Shown here: one piece after another, positions 38,340 through 49,300 of the stretch | Numbering within the stretch: position 1 is the stretch's first letter | Layout of the letters: every line of letters starts with the position of its first letter | Translations under genes and position numbers: made by a program | Assembly (NCBI RefSeq): GCF_000517545.1 | Contig: NZ_BAIV01000005.1 | Coordinates: forward strand, 62,001-126,000 | Length of the DNA stretch: 64,000 nt | Source of the DNA: Bacteroides reticulotermitis JCM 10512 | GTDB lineage: Bacteria; Bacteroidota; Bacteroidia; Bacteroidales; Bacteroidaceae | Reading direction: 5' to 3' | The notes under the pieces: model-generated | Databases searched by the model: none | Told to the model about the DNA's origin: nothing | The model's input: only the letters and a program-made list of their open reading frames with translations

Positions 38340-38414
38340 CCGATTGTAGATTACTTATTGGGTGTATGCGATGTTGCAAACCTATTTTCAACTTAAAAGA
38401 TTGGCTGACGTAAG

Positions 38415-39377
38415 ATGAAAACAAATGAAGATTATCTGAAACAGAGAGTCCAGCGATGGATTGTCACTCTATCTGTACTGATCTTGGGAGGGAAGTTTCT
38501 AGCTTTTTATTTGACCAACTCTGTCGGAATCCTGACTGATGCGATGGAGAGTATCGTGAATGTTCTTGCCGGTGTGATCAGTCTTTATAGTTTACGCTGG
38601 GCAGCCAAGCCTAGAGATAAAGAACACCCTTTCGGGCATGGTAAGATTGAACTGATCTCGGCCTCTATTGAGGGATTGTTGATTTCGATGGCCGGATGTG
38701 CGATTATATACGAGGGAGTACGAAGGTTGTTTACACCAGCTACTATTGAAAAGCTCGATGTGGGTATTATCGTTGTTGCTGTAGCCGGGGTCATCAATTA
38801 TTTGATGGGATGGTATAGCATCAAGATCGGAAAGAGATACAGTTCGATGGCATTAATAGCAGGTGGAAAGCATTTGCAGTCCGATACATACTCTACGATC
38901 GGGTTGGTTACCGGCCTTATTTTACTCTATTACACGGGTATTGGATGGATCGATAGTGCGTTAGCTTTGATTTTTGGGTCGATTATAATCTTGACCGGCG
39001 TGCTTATCCTGCGAAAAACCATAGCCAATCTCTTAGACCGTGCCGACACGGAAGCTTTGAAGGAGATGGCCGCGTGCATCAATAAACATCGGCAGCCAGA
39101 TTGGATTGACATTCATAATACCAAAATAATTAAATATGGGAGCTTTCTTTATATCGATTGCGATTTGACGTTGCCTTGGTATTATAATGTGGAGGAAAGT
39201 CATCAGGTTTGCGACAAACTGCGTGATACATTGGTTGAGAGCTTTTCGGACCGGATTCAATTGTCTGTCCATTCGGACCCTTGCCGCATGGAACATTGCA
39301 CGCATTGTGAGATGTTGGCCTGTACATCGCGGAAGGAGGCATTTACCGGATTAGAAAATATAGCTTGTCTGCTATAA
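38415..39377 (+). CDS. Cation diffusion facilitator family transporter
   Basis: 320 residues with an inner-membrane domain of about six segments and a cytosolic C-terminal domain. Family marks are NSVGILTDAMESIVN near 37-51 (transport-site Asp in the second helix), HPFGHGKIELISA near 75-87, and LQSDTYSTIGLVTG near 155 with its Asp in the fifth helix. Members export divalent metals such as zinc, iron or manganese in exchange for protons. The tail CRMEHCTHCEMLAC is Cys/His-rich and may bind metal. No regulator is adjacent, so the metal cannot be named. Confidence 0.9.
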   Translation: MKTNEDYLKQRVQRWIVTLSVLILGGKFLAFYLTNSVGILTDAMESIVNVLAGVISLYSLRWAAKPRDKEHPFGHGKIELISASIEGLLISMAGCAIIYEGVRRLFTPATIEKLDVGIIVVAVAGVINYLMGWYSIKIGKRYSSMALIAGGKHLQSDTYSTIGLVTGLILLYYTGIGWIDSALALIFGSIIILTGVLILRKTIANLLDRADTEALKEMAACINKHRQPDWIDIHNTKIIKYGSFLYIDCDLTLPWYYNVEESHQVCDKLRDTLVESFSDRIQLSVHSDPCRMEHCTHCEMLACTSRKEAFTGLENIACLL

Positions 39378-39508
39378 CGGAAAGTGATGAGGAGAGAAAT
39401 GAATAAATATTGCTTTGTCTTTTGCCTAAACTTGTGTGCGGATTGATCTAAAATAGGTAGAGTCATACCCATACTAATCATAACTCTGTGTCTTTTGGAA
39501 AAAAGGTA

Positions 39509-39516
39509 TATCTTTG
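39509..39516 (+). promoter_or_regulatory. -7 box TATCTTTG for the methyltransferase-like gene
   Basis: A perfect TAnnTTTG match 29 bases before the start codon at 39546. The -33 element is poor. Confidence 0.5.
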
Positions 39517-39545
39517 CATTCGGAATAAATCCTGAATAATTATTT

Positions 39546-40169
39546 ATGAATCTTGTGCTTTCGTTTAAACGCCCTTTCATTTGGTGCTCCCGCTTCCGAA
39601 AACGTTGTGGGTATGGCGTACATTCTCCTTTCGCTTTCAGTCTGATTACGGATGTGATTTACGAGAAGAGGCCTTACTACGCCTATCGCTTGTTGGAGAG
39701 GCAACAGAAACAGATGCCGGGGGAGCGTAGATGGAATTGGGGATCACGGAAAGTGAACCGACTCCTGTTTCGTTTGGTGAACCGAATACAGCCGGATACA
39801 ATTATTGAGGTAGGATGTCCTTCTGCTTCGTCTCTTTATTTGCAAGGGGCTAAACCGTCTGCCAATTATCTTTTTGCCGCCGATCATTCGGAGCTATTTC
39901 TGGATGCGGATGCATCGATCGACTTTCTGTACTTGAATGATGCAACACGGCCGGAACTGGTGGAAGAGGTATTCCGGCTTTGTGTGGATCGACTGGCTAC
40001 TGATGGCATCTGTGTCATTCGGGGAATTTGTTACTCCAAAGCCATGCGAACGCTTTGGGAACAGTTGAAGGCAGATGACCATGTTGGTATCAGTTTCGAC
40101 CTATACGACCTTGGTTTGCTTTTTTTTGATAAAACAAAGATAAAACAGCATTATATTGTCAACTTCTAA
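39546..40169 (+). CDS. SAM-dependent methyltransferase-like protein
   Basis: 207 residues. The N-terminal GYGVHSPFAFSLI is a hallmark of a group of Bacteroidetes proteins annotated as class I methyltransferases. A degenerate SAM-binding region follows, TIIEVGCPSASSLYLQGAKP (about 87-106), with an acidic residue at the end of the second strand less clear than usual. DFLYLNDATRPELVEEVFRLC and LATDGICVIRGI fit the later strands. The substrate is unknown. It precedes the cobalamin adenosyltransferase by 47 bases, and the two may be co-transcribed. Confidence 0.65.
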   Translation: MNLVLSFKRPFIWCSRFRKRCGYGVHSPFAFSLITDVIYEKRPYYAYRLLERQQKQMPGERRWNWGSRKVNRLLFRLVNRIQPDTIIEVGCPSASSLYLQGAKPSANYLFAADHSELFLDADASIDFLYLNDATRPELVEEVFRLCVDRLATDGICVIRGICYSKAMRTLWEQLKADDHVGISFDLYDLGLLFFDKTKIKQHYIVNF

Positions 40170-40216
40170 GGAGTTCTGTACGTTACCTTATTTTATAACT
40201 ATAAAAACTGTCGATC

Positions 40217-40780
40217 ATGAGAAAAAGTCTTGTATATACCAAAACCGGAGATAAAGGTACCACAGGTTTAGTGGGAGGTACCCGTGTGCCGAAAACGCAT
40301 ATTCGTTTAGAGGCTTACGGTACGGTGGATGAATTGAATTCTCACTTGGGGTGGTTGCACACTTATTTGTTGGACGAATCCGACCGGAGTTTTATTCTGG
40401 GAGTTCAACATAAACTATTTTCTATTGGTTCACACTTGGCCACCGATCAAGAAAAAACACAACTAAAAGCTGCAAGCGTCATTACAGAAGCCGACGTTAA
40501 ACGTATTGAAGCAGAAATAGATAAACTGGACGAACAGCTCCCTGAATTGCATGGGTTTATTATTCCCGGAGGTAGTCGCGGTACAGCTGTTTGTCACGTG
40601 TGCCGTACGATTTGCCGACGTGCCGAACGTCGTATTCTGACCTTGTCTGAAACTTGTACAGTATCATCCGAAGTTATGGTCTTTATCAACCGCTTGTCCG
40701 ATTACTTGTTCGTTTTATCTCGGAAAATCAATTTTGATCAACAAAATAATGAAATATTTTGGGATAATACTTGTAAGTGA
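40217..40780 (+). CDS. Cob(I)yrinic acid a,c-diamide adenosyltransferase (PduO type)
   Basis: 187 residues. This enzyme attaches the 5'-deoxyadenosyl group of ATP to cobalt, making coenzyme B12. The ATP-binding start [20 protein letters not shown] (residues 6-25), [16 protein letters not shown] near 34-49, [23 protein letters not shown] near 116-138 and [17 protein letters not shown] near the C-terminus are all typical of the PduO trimer type. No cobalamin riboswitch is visible upstream. The next gene has its own promoter inside the end of this one. Confidence 0.93.
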   Translation: MRKSLVYTKTGDKGTTGLVGGTRVPKTHIRLEAYGTVDELNSHLGWLHTYLLDESDRSFILGVQHKLFSIGSHLATDQEKTQLKAASVITEADVKRIEAEIDKLDEQLPELHGFIIPGGSRGTAVCHVCRTICRRAERRILTLSETCTVSSEVMVFINRLSDYLFVLSRKINFDQQNNEIFWDNTCK

Positions 40781-40801
40781 GATAAAAATGTTATATTTTT
40801 G
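40771..40801 (+). promoter_or_regulatory. Promoter of the DUF2795 gene
   Basis: TTG (40771-40773) and TATTTTTG (40794-40801) are 20 bases apart. The -33 element overlaps the last codons of the adenosyltransferase. Confidence 0.75.
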
Positions 40802-40855
40802 CGGAAATTTAAAAAAACAAGATTATTAGTATTCACTTTTAAATACTTAAGAACT

Positions 40856-41077
40856 ATGTATTGGACATTGGAATTAGCATCAAAACTGGAAGATGCTCCC
40901 TGGCCGGCAACCAAGGACGAATTAATCGATTATGCCATGCGTTCGGGTGCTCCTCTTGAAGTGATAGAGAATCTACAGGAGATGGAAGACGAAGGCGAGA
41001 TCTATGAAAGTATAGAAGACATTTGGCCAGACTATCCTAGCAAGGAAGATTTCTTTTTTAACGAGGAAGAGTATTAA
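40856..41077 (+). CDS. DUF2795 family small protein
   Basis: 73 residues from ATG 40856, giving MYWTLELASKLEDAPWPATKDELIDYAMRSGAPLEVIENLQ, the DUF2795 pattern, and an acidic tail (EDIWPDYPSKEDFFFNEEEY). An upstream reading from 40799 would include the promoter and is rejected. The function is unknown; the domain is widespread as a small standalone protein in Bacteroidetes. Confidence 0.8.
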   Translation: MYWTLELASKLEDAPWPATKDELIDYAMRSGAPLEVIENLQEMEDEGEIYESIEDIWPDYPSKEDFFFNEEEY

Positions 41078-41103
41078 TTCAATTAGTTGAATAACCGACC
41101 ATA

Positions 41104-41150
41104 CTAAAATACCTGGGACATATTATGTTCCGGGTATTTTAGTTTTTTTA
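41104..41150 (+). terminator. Terminator after the DUF2795 gene
   Basis: A long stem, CTAAAATACCTGGGACA with TGTTCCGGGTATTTTAG (one G-T pair), around a 5-base loop, then a run of T. Confidence 0.9.
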
Positions 41151-41243
41151 CGTCTCGTCCGAACTTTGCGCTAACCCTGAATTAGAAACAAAATAAAGTC
41201 GGCAAACTTTCCTGTAAAAGCTCGAATCTATTCTATTTTTTAT

Positions 41244-41251
41244 TATTTTTG
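41244..41251 (+). promoter_or_regulatory. -7 box TATTTTTG, with leader hairpin, before the purine permease
   Basis: A perfect TAnnTTTG match with a leader of about 210 bases. Inside the leader GACAGC (41306-41311) pairs with GCTGTC (41321-41326) and is followed by a T-rich run, which could act as an attenuator. The conserved core of a purine riboswitch is not present. Confidence 0.45.
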
Positions 41252-41470
41252 TGCCCTTTCAGTAAGCACTTATAAAGCCCAGTCATACATGATACAGATT
41301 TATTTGACAGCATTTCTAAAGCTGTCGTTTTCGCGTTTAGTCTACTCAACTAAAAAAACGATTACATTCGGGCTTCTCCCATCACGTGTGTTCTACCCAC
41401 TTGGCAGCTACTGATGCTCTGTCTACTCGCTTGGGCACTAAAATGAAAACCATAAAGTATTAGAAATATT

Positions 41471-42802
41471 ATGATTAAATTCTTCGAGAAGTATTTTGAT
41501 TTATCCGGCAACCGCACGACGGTGCGTCGTGAGTTTTTGGCAGGTCTTATCACGTTCCTGACCATGTCGTACATCCTGATTGTAAATCCCAGTATCTTAG
41601 CTACCACCGGAATGAATCAGGAGGCTCTGTTTACAGCTACGGCATTGGCAACGATTGTTGCTACCTTGCTGATGGCTTTCTTGGCAAAACTTCCTATTGC
41701 CCAGGCACCGGGTATGGGACTGAATGCTTTCTTTGCGTTCACCATCTGCGGAGCAATGGGATATTCATGGCAGTTTGCGTTGACTGCAGTGTTCATTGAA
41801 GGGATTATCTTCATTCTGCTCACCTTCTTCAATGTGCGTGAGCTGATCGTGAAGAGTATTCCCTTGGTGCTGAAGAACGCTATACCGGTGGGGATTGGTC
41901 TGTTTATCACCCTGATCGGTCTGAAGAACGCAGGGATTGTAGTAGGCTCTGAAGCTACATTACTCCAGATTGGTGATTTGTCTCAACATAGCGTGTGGAT
42001 TGCCATTTTCGGGTTGTTGGTAACAGCCGTGCTATACATTCGCAATGTGAATGGTGCTATATTAATAGGTATCATCCTGTCAACTGTATTTGGATTTATC
42101 CTGGACTGGGACACGGTTGTTTTGCCTGAGAGTGTGGTTAGTCTTCCCCCGTCTATAGCTCCGATTTTTGCTAAGTTCGAGTGGGATCAAGTGCTCTCTT
42201 TCGATATGTTGATTGCTGTATTCACTCTGTTGTTCGTTAATCTGTTCGACACAGTAGGAACTCTGATCGGTGTTGTTTCTAAAGCCGGATTGGCTGATGA
42301 AAATGGTAACTTCCCACAAATGAAGAAGGCTTTGTTTGCCGATGCGGTAGGAACTACTGTTGGTGCGGTATTGGGTACAAGTACGATTACCTCTTATGTA
42401 GAGAGTGCATCCGGCGTAGCGTCAGGTGGTAGAACGGGACTTACATCGGTAAGCACAGCTTTATTGTTTATATTGGCTCTGTTCTTTGCTCCTTTGTTCC
42501 TAATGGTTCCGATGGCTGCAACTTCTCCCGCGTTGATTATTGTCGGACTGTTTATGATTTCGGCTGTTGCCAAGATCGACTTTAACAACATGACCGATGG
42601 ACTCCCGGCTTTCTTGACTGTCGTATTTATGCCTTTCACTTATAGCATTGCCGAAGGAATTGTATTCGGTATGTTGAGCTATATGCTTATTAAACTTTGC
42701 TCAGGTAAGCATAAAGAAGTATCGGTTACTGTGTATGTAATCAGTGGATTATTCTTATTGAAACTGGTTCTTGAAGCTTCCGGTGTGATAGGCGGACATT
42801 AA
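41471..42802 (+). CDS. NCS2 family purine permease (AzgA-like)
   Basis: 443 residues with 12-14 membrane segments. The start FDLSGNRTTVRREFLAGLITFLTMSYILIVNPSIL and the segment QAPGMGLNAFFAFTICGAMGY are typical of the AzgA/PbuG branch, which imports hypoxanthine, guanine or adenine with protons. FVNLFDTVGTLIGVVSKAG and GTSTITSYVESASGVASGGRTGL contain the residues expected for substrate binding. It converges with the uracil-xanthine permease across a strong bidirectional terminator. Confidence 0.92.
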   Translation: MIKFFEKYFDLSGNRTTVRREFLAGLITFLTMSYILIVNPSILATTGMNQEALFTATALATIVATLLMAFLAKLPIAQAPGMGLNAFFAFTICGAMGYSWQFALTAVFIEGIIFILLTFFNVRELIVKSIPLVLKNAIPVGIGLFITLIGLKNAGIVVGSEATLLQIGDLSQHSVWIAIFGLLVTAVLYIRNVNGAILIGIILSTVFGFILDWDTVVLPESVVSLPPSIAPIFAKFEWDQVLSFDMLIAVFTLLFVNLFDTVGTLIGVVSKAGLADENGNFPQMKKALFADAVGTTVGAVLGTSTITSYVESASGVASGGRTGLTSVSTALLFILALFFAPLFLMVPMAATSPALIIVGLFMISAVAKIDFNNMTDGLPAFLTVVFMPFTYSIAEGIVFGMLSYMLIKLCSGKHKEVSVTVYVISGLFLLKLVLEASGVIGGH

Positions 42803-42835
42803 TGAATATCGGCTTTACGCCGTATCAAATTGACT

Positions 42836-42879
42836 ATAATAAATAAGGCTGCCTCAATTGAAGCAGCCTTATTTATTAT
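42836..42879. terminator. Bidirectional terminator, 17-bp perfect stem
   Basis: ATAATAAATAAGGCTGC (42836-42852) pairs exactly with 42863-42879 around a 10-base loop, with A/T-rich flanks on both sides, between converging permease genes. Confidence 0.9.
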
Positions 42880-42905
42880 GGTGTAAGTTAGCATATTCTT
42901 CCGGG

Positions 42906-44090
42906 TTATTTTTCCTTCGGTAATAAGAGGTTTAGTAGAACTCCGGCCAGTGCGGCCAATCCGATTCCACTCATAGAGAAAGAACCGAAAGTCAGTATTG
43001 CACCGCCAATTCCGATAGTCAGCGTTAATGAAACAATAATCATATTGCGTGTTTGTCCCAAGTTTGTTTGAGATTTTATCAACGTCTGCATACCTACGCA
43101 GGCAATGGTTCCGAATAGCAAAAGCATAATTCCGCCTAACACGGCAGAAGGGATCGATTGCAGCAATGCGCTGATTTTGCCGATAACGGAAAAGATAATA
43201 GCAGAGATAGCCGCAATACGTATGATCTTGGGATCTGATATTTTGGTTAGCGAGATAGCACCGATTACTTCCGCGTAAGTCGTTGCCGGAGGGCCGCCTA
43301 CGAAACCGGAGAACAAACAAGCCAATCCATCACCGAACATGGTACGGTGCAGTCCGGGATCTTTCACATAATTCTTTCCGGTTACTTCGCCTACGGTATA
43401 GATGTCGCCAATATGCTCAATGACCGGGGCAATGGCTACCGGAATCATGAATAAGATTGCTTGCCAGGAAAAGCTAGGTGTGGTAAATTCGGGTAACCCG
43501 ATCCAAGGCGCATCCCATACCGGTTGCATATTGACTTCAAATCCAATGCAGGCAATGAGGTAGCCTACTATGATACCGCAGAAAATGGGGATCAGTTTCC
43601 AGATGCCACGTGCCATCAACGATACCAGAACAGCTGTACCCAGCGAACATAAAGCCAGTATCCAGTTACTCTTAGCCATATCTACACCCGTACCTGCCAA
43701 GGAGAGTCCGATCAGGATAATGACAGGCCCTATCACAATGGGAGGAAACAACTTCTCGATAAATCGCAAGCCTTTCCATTTGATTAGCAAACTCATTAGG
43801 AAGTAGACACCTGCTACGGCAACCAAACCACTGAGAGTTCCCGGAAGTCCGTACAAACGGGTCGACTCGATGATCGGGGCTATGAATGCGAAACTACTCC
43901 CTAAATAAATAGGAACTTTTCCTTTGGTGACCAGATGGAACAATAAAGTTCCGATACCGGCTGTAAATAAAGCAACTGAGGGATTTAACCCGACTAATAG
44001 AGGAACGATAACAGTAGCTCCGAAAGCTACGAAAAGAAACTGTACTCCAATAACTCCTTGTTGGAAAGCATTTAATTTTTTGGTCTCCAT
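42906..44090 (-). CDS. Uracil-xanthine permease (NCS2 family)
   Basis: 394 residues, 13-14 membrane segments. It opens GVIGVQFLFVAFGATVIVPLLVGLNPSVALFTAGIGTLLFHL, carries the IGLSLAGTGVDMAKSNW region, the substrate-site segment IAPVIEHIGDIYTVGEVTGKN and GDGLACLFSGFVGGPPATTYAEVIGAISLT. This is the UraA/xanthine-type branch, importing uracil or xanthine by proton symport. It is a separate branch from the AzgA-like protein next to it. It has its own promoter with a very short leader. Confidence 0.92.
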   Translation of the reverse strand: METKKLNAFQQGVIGVQFLFVAFGATVIVPLLVGLNPSVALFTAGIGTLLFHLVTKGKVPIYLGSSFAFIAPIIESTRLYGLPGTLSGLVAVAGVYFLMSLLIKWKGLRFIEKLFPPIVIGPVIILIGLSLAGTGVDMAKSNWILALCSLGTAVLVSLMARGIWKLIPIFCGIIVGYLIACIGFEVNMQPVWDAPWIGLPEFTTPSFSWQAILFMIPVAIAPVIEHIGDIYTVGEVTGKNYVKDPGLHRTMFGDGLACLFSGFVGGPPATTYAEVIGAISLTKISDPKIIRIAAISAIIFSVIGKISALLQSIPSAVLGGIMLLLFGTIACVGMQTLIKSQTNLGQTRNMIIVSLTLTIGIGGAILTFGSFSMSGIGLAALAGVLLNLLLPKEK

Positions 44091-44110
44091 ATCCTTAGAT
44101 TAATGTGGCG

Positions 44111-44118
44111 CAAAGATA
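44111..44118 (-). promoter_or_regulatory. -7 box TATCTTTG for the uracil-xanthine permease
   Basis: A perfect minus-strand TAnnTTTG match 20 bases upstream of the start codon, giving a leader of about 14 bases. Confidence 0.6.
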
Positions 44119-44314
44119 GTATTTTGCTCGATATAATTCCAGCTTGATCGAAAAAAAGGCTTGTTGATTTCACAAAGAACAGCGTGTTTGCTCGGGTTAA
44201 ACGGAAGTTTCACACAGATTACGTAACTGCTACGGTTGAATTGCGCTTTGGTTGCGCCCCGTTTACAATTCTGTGAAAAAGAGGCCGGCTTCCGGTATAC
44301 GCTTCTTCGATGTC

Positions 44315-44322
44315 TACTTTTG
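44315..44322 (+). promoter_or_regulatory. -7 box TACTTTTG for the phosphoesterase-SusCD genes
   Basis: A perfect TAnnTTTG match 27 bases upstream of the phosphoesterase start. No clear -33 element, which suits a regulated promoter. No sigma/anti-sigma or hybrid sensor regulator gene is seen nearby. Confidence 0.5.
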
Positions 44323-44349
44323 CCGTTGCAAAATAAATTAAGTAGAAAA

Positions 44350-46331
44350 ATGAAGAAACAAAGATTGAAATCTGTATGCTCGTTACTCCTTTTATGCCTT
44401 ATTGGAATAAGCCTGGGGATGATTGGTTGTAGCGATGCTGATGGTAAGAACGGAGTTATAAATACCTTAAATATAACCGCGGTTTCAATACCGTCCCGGA
44501 TTGCGGTTACTACCGGAGGAGAGATCATTTTGTCCGGTAAGGGGTTCGCCCAAGGTGACGAAATCCAACTGACTGCTCAGGGAGATGCCGGCAAAGTGTA
44601 TACGGCTTTGGTTGATAAAGTAGCGGCGGAGACAGTAACCTTCTCTCTGCCCGAGGGAGTATCGACGGTACTTATCTTTTGCGCGTGGTTCGGGGAGACC
44701 GCTCTTTGTCGTTAGGCACCGTAACATTTGAGGTCTCGGCCAATAATACGCTTCCTGACCGGGAAGGGATGACGGTGAAAGGAGTTGTTTCTTCCGCAGG
44801 GGTAGGAGTAGCCGGCGTGGTGGTTTCCGATGGCATTGAAGTGACGGTGACCGATAAACAAGGTATTTACTATCTGCCTTCTGCCAAAGAAACGGGATTT
44901 GTCTTTATCTCTATCCCGGGGAACTACGAGGTCGCTACCGATGGGAATGCGCCTCAGTTCTACCAACGTTTGTCGGAAGTGGCGAGCGTTGTAGAGCAGA
45001 AGAACTTCACGCTGAATCGGGTTGACAATACCGACCATATTCTATTGGCAATGGCCGATATGCATCTTGCCGATCGGAACGATGATATAAGTCAGTTTCG
45101 GAACGGCTTTTTGGCGGACGCGAACCAATTAATATCTTCGTATCAGGTACAGGGAAAGAAAGTCTACGGGCTGACTCTGGGTGACCAGAGCTGGGATGTG
45201 TATTGGTACGAACGGAAATATGCCTTGCCCGAAGCAATGAAAGAGATTCAGAAGATCGGGTGTCCGGTGTTCAACTGTATGGGCAACCACGACAACGACC
45301 CCTATGTTGCCAATGACTGGCTGGCTTCGTTGGCTTTCCGCAAAATGGTAGGCCCGACCTACTACTCATTTAATCTGGGCGATGTCCACTACGTTGTGCT
45401 GGATGATATCAAGTACTTGAATACCGGAGGTGGTCAGGGAACGGTGGGGGAGCGGAACTATACGGGGACCGTTGTTGCCGAACAGATTGCTTGGCTAAAG
45501 AAAGACCTGGCAGCGTTGACCGATAAGACGAAACCTGTGGTGGTCGCTTTACACATTCCCGTTCATGCTAATCCTACTACGGTAGACAGTCAAGGCGTAC
45601 AAACCGACCGTGTCTCTTTGCTGAACGGTAATGAGGTGCTGGCTTGTCTGGATGGGTTTACGCAAGTACATATATTAAGCGGACATACCCATATCAACTT
45701 TTCGGTAGAGAGTTCGGCAGCTGTAATGGAACATAATACGGCAGCTATCTGTGCCACTTGGTGGTGGACCGGAAAGAGTGGCTATGCCGGTAATCAGATA
45801 TGCAAAGATGGCTCGCCCGGTGGGTATGGCGTTTGGGAGATGCAAGGTAAGCAAACGGAGTGGTATTATAAAAGTATTGGTTTCGACCGGAATTATCAGT
45901 TCCGTGCCTACGACCGGAATACGATTCGCATTGATGCCGCTTTTACACCAAACGCAACAGGCACTTATGCTGAGCAGGTGTCTACCTATGCCGGCAACTA
46001 CGCCGCACCGAGCACGAAGAATGAAGTATTGATTAATGTCTGGGGCTATGATCCGAGTTGGAAGATTGAGGTGACTGAAGGGGGAAATGCACTCCCCGTT
46101 ACCCGGATTGTGGACAAAGATCCCCTACATATTATATCTTATGAACTTCAACGACTCAACGTCAACGCGAATCCTACCGAAGATTTTGTAACGAACCGTA
46201 CCGCCCACCTCTTTAAGGTGACAGCTTCGGCAGCAAACACAACTTTAAATATTAAGGTGACCGATCGCTTCGGAACAGTTTATACCGAGTCGATGGCTCG
46301 TCCGAAGGCATTTAGTTATTCGATGAAATAA
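44350..46331 (+). CDS. Calcineurin-like phosphoesterase lipoprotein, frameshifted
   Basis: The signal MKKQRLKSVCSLLLLCLIGISLGMIGC ends in a lipoprotein Cys. An IPT/TIG-like Ig domain follows (VSIPSRIAVTTGGEIILSGKGFAQGDEIQL). The frame then breaks: one base lost near 44655 explains the change to IDGTYLLRVVRGDRSLSLG. Then comes a beta-sandwich (VKGVVSSAGVGVAGVVVSDGIEVTVTDKQGIYYL) and a metallophosphoesterase core with DMHLAD, GDQSWD, GNHDND and SGHTHINF metal ligands. A C-terminal domain follows. The joined protein is about 660 residues. It leads a SusCD operon, which suggests removal of phosphate or cleavage of phosphodiesters on a surface glycan; the substrate is not known. Confidence 0.88.
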
Positions 46332-46382
46332 GAAAGAAGAGAAAACACAACCTATCATGATCATAATTAATCATTTAATCTT

Positions 46383-49300
46383 ATGAAACTAAAACAAAAC
46401 TTCAAGGCATTTTTGCTAGTCTTTCTATGTACGCTTTCGGTATTACCACTGATGGCGGATGTTCAAAAGGAAGTGCGTGGAACGGTGCTGGAAGCAGATG
46501 GACGGACACCCCTGATTGGTGCTACCGTATTGCTGAAAGGAACGAAAGTCGGTACAGTGACCGACATGGAAGGAAAGTTCGTGCTGAATCTCACCGGAGA
46601 TAATCACGTGTTGACTTTCCAATCTGTGGGTTTCGTCAAACAGGAAATCCCATTGAAAGGGCGTACGAACCTGACGATCATCATGCAGGAATCGACTGTC
46701 GAATTGGAAGGCGTGGTGGTGACGGCTCTCGGGTTGACACGGGAGCAAAAGTCATTGGGCTATTCGGTAACGAAGGTGGATAACGCTGCTTTGACAAGTA
46801 CGGTATCGGGCAACTGGCTGAACGCGATGAACGGTAAAGTAGCCGGCTTGACTTTAGATCAGGCAGGTACAGGCCCTGCCGGTTCGCTGCGTGTAACGTT
46901 GCGTGGCGACCAGTCGTTGAACTATGGTAATAATGAAGCCTTGTTTGTTGTAGACGGCATACCCGTGTCTTCGGGAACGACGGCTATCGGTAGCGGGAGT
47001 AATTACGCCAATGGCGATGCCCCTGTTGATTTCGGAAATGGTGCCGGAGATCTCAATCCGGAAGATATAGAATCGGTTACGGTTCTGAAAGGTCCTGGTG
47101 CTACGGCTTTATATGGATCGCGTGCTGCGAACGGAGCCATTGTGATTACGACCAAGTCGGGACGTAAAGATAAGGGGATTGGGGTTACCGTAAATTCCTC
47201 CGTAACTTTTGAGAGGGCCGGATACTTTCCGGACTTTCAAACCGAGTATGGTTCGGGTGCCGATATGGGAACAAGCCCTTACGCTTTCTGGACACTCACA
47301 GGCGAACAAGCACCGGATGGTGTTGCGGTATCGCGTAACATCTCCCGCTATGCTTTCGGTGAGAAGTTCGATGCGAGCAAACTACGCTATCAGTATAACT
47401 CCAAGAACTGGGATACAGGTACGTTTGAAAAGACTCCCTGGGTTTATCAGGACGATTGGTACACCGGACTGTTTCAAACCGGCACTACCTTTAATAATAC
47501 AGTAACAATAGATGGAAGCAACGGAAAAGGTACCAGTACCCGTCTGTCTATTACCGATTCGCGCAACAGTTGGATTCTGCCGAATACAGGTTTCCAACGG
47601 CAATCGGTCTCTCTCTCGTTCAATACAGAGATCAATAAATACATCAAGCTGAACGCCAAGGTGAACTACAACCATAAGGGAAGTGATAACCTTCCCGTTA
47701 GCGGATATGACGAGACAAGCCCGATGTATGCTTTGGTATGGGGTTACAACTCCAACAGCATCAATGACTGGAAGAACGAATATTTCCAAGGGCGTTTCAA
47801 TGCGACTAACTACAACAACACGGTGGGAGATAATGGCAATAGCTTAGTATTTCCTTCTGCCAGTTCGTACAACCCTTACCGTACCTTGTACGAAGAGTTG
47901 AACTCGGTAGACAAGGACCGTGTTTTCGGAACCTTGGGGTTGACTTTCCAATTGTGGAAAGGGTTGTCGCTCGATGTACATTCCGGCTTGGATCTCAACG
48001 ATGAGTTCCGTACACAGCGCAAGCCGTACTACGTGGCCGACTCGCCCAAAGGTATGTATCGGGAGCAAACAATCCGTACCTACGAATACAATACCGACTT
48101 TTTGCTTCGCTATGTCAACAACTCCTGGCTAGACAATCGCCTTGGGTTTACAGCCGCATTCGGAGGAAATAATATGCAGAACAAATACTTCACCAACCGG
48201 ATTACTTTGGAACAGTTGAGTGAAGAAGGCGTTTACAATGTGAACAACTCGCCCGCTAACTCCATTCCCAAACCTTATAACTACCGGAGTAAAAAGATCG
48301 TCAACAGCTTCTACGGATTCGTTTCGGCAAGCTGGCAGGATACTTACTTCCTCGACGTTACCGCACGTAACGACTGGTCGAGCACATTGGCTTCGGGTAA
48401 TTGGTCGTATTTCTATCCTTCGGTAAGCACAAGCATATTGCTGGATCGCGTTCTCAATCTTCGCGAACGTGCTTCCTGGGTGGATATGCTTAAACTGCGT
48501 CTGTCGTGGGCAAATGTAGGTAACGATACGTCTCCCTATTCTTTGTACGACTCATATAGTAATACCGATTATTCCGGCGGTTATACATTGCCGGGTTCGA
48601 TAGCCAATTACCTGATTAAGCCGGAGAATGTAGAGAGCTGGGAAGCCGGCTTGGAAGGACACTTCTTGCATAATCGCGTTTCTTTCGACTTGGCAGTGTA
48701 TAAATCGTCAACGACCGATCAGATTGTGAATGCAACGATTGACCAGATCACAGGAGCGTCTAGCAAGAAGATTAATGCAGGTGAAATACAGAACAAAGGT
48801 ATTGAGGTTTCGGCGCATTTCGTGCCTGTACGCACCCGCGATTTTGAATGGTCGTTCGATGTCAACTGGGCTAAGAACTGGAATAAGTTGGTAAGCCTGC
48901 AAGACGGATGGGACCCGAGCGAACCGTTGCAAACTGATATGGGTACTACCATCGGTAGCCGGGTATATGTATATTCGTATATTGGCAAAGAGATGAACGT
49001 TATTTACGGTAAAGGCTATCAGCGTGCACCCGAAGGTTCTTTCTATCTGGATGATAATGGAAATAAGATCGACTGTTCCGGCATGAAGCTCGTCGATGCG
49101 GCAACCGGTTACCCATTGTTGGATACCAGTCCGGACCGTAAGATCGGGAAAGTGAATCCCGATTGGAAAGGGGGAATGACGCAACGCTTCTCCTACAAAG
49201 GGCTGACTCTTGCGGCCTCTTTTACCGGTCAGCTGGGCGGGAAAGCTTACTCAGTTACCAATTTCAGTTTGTCTTATCAGGGTAAGTTGAAGAACTCCTT

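Noticed and set aside
40799..40855. Upstream start for the DUF2795 protein
   Set aside because: It would overlap the consensus promoter and adds residues not seen in the family.
41252..41470. Purine riboswitch before the purine permease
   Set aside because: The conserved core loops of the purine aptamer are not present; only a simple hairpin is seen.
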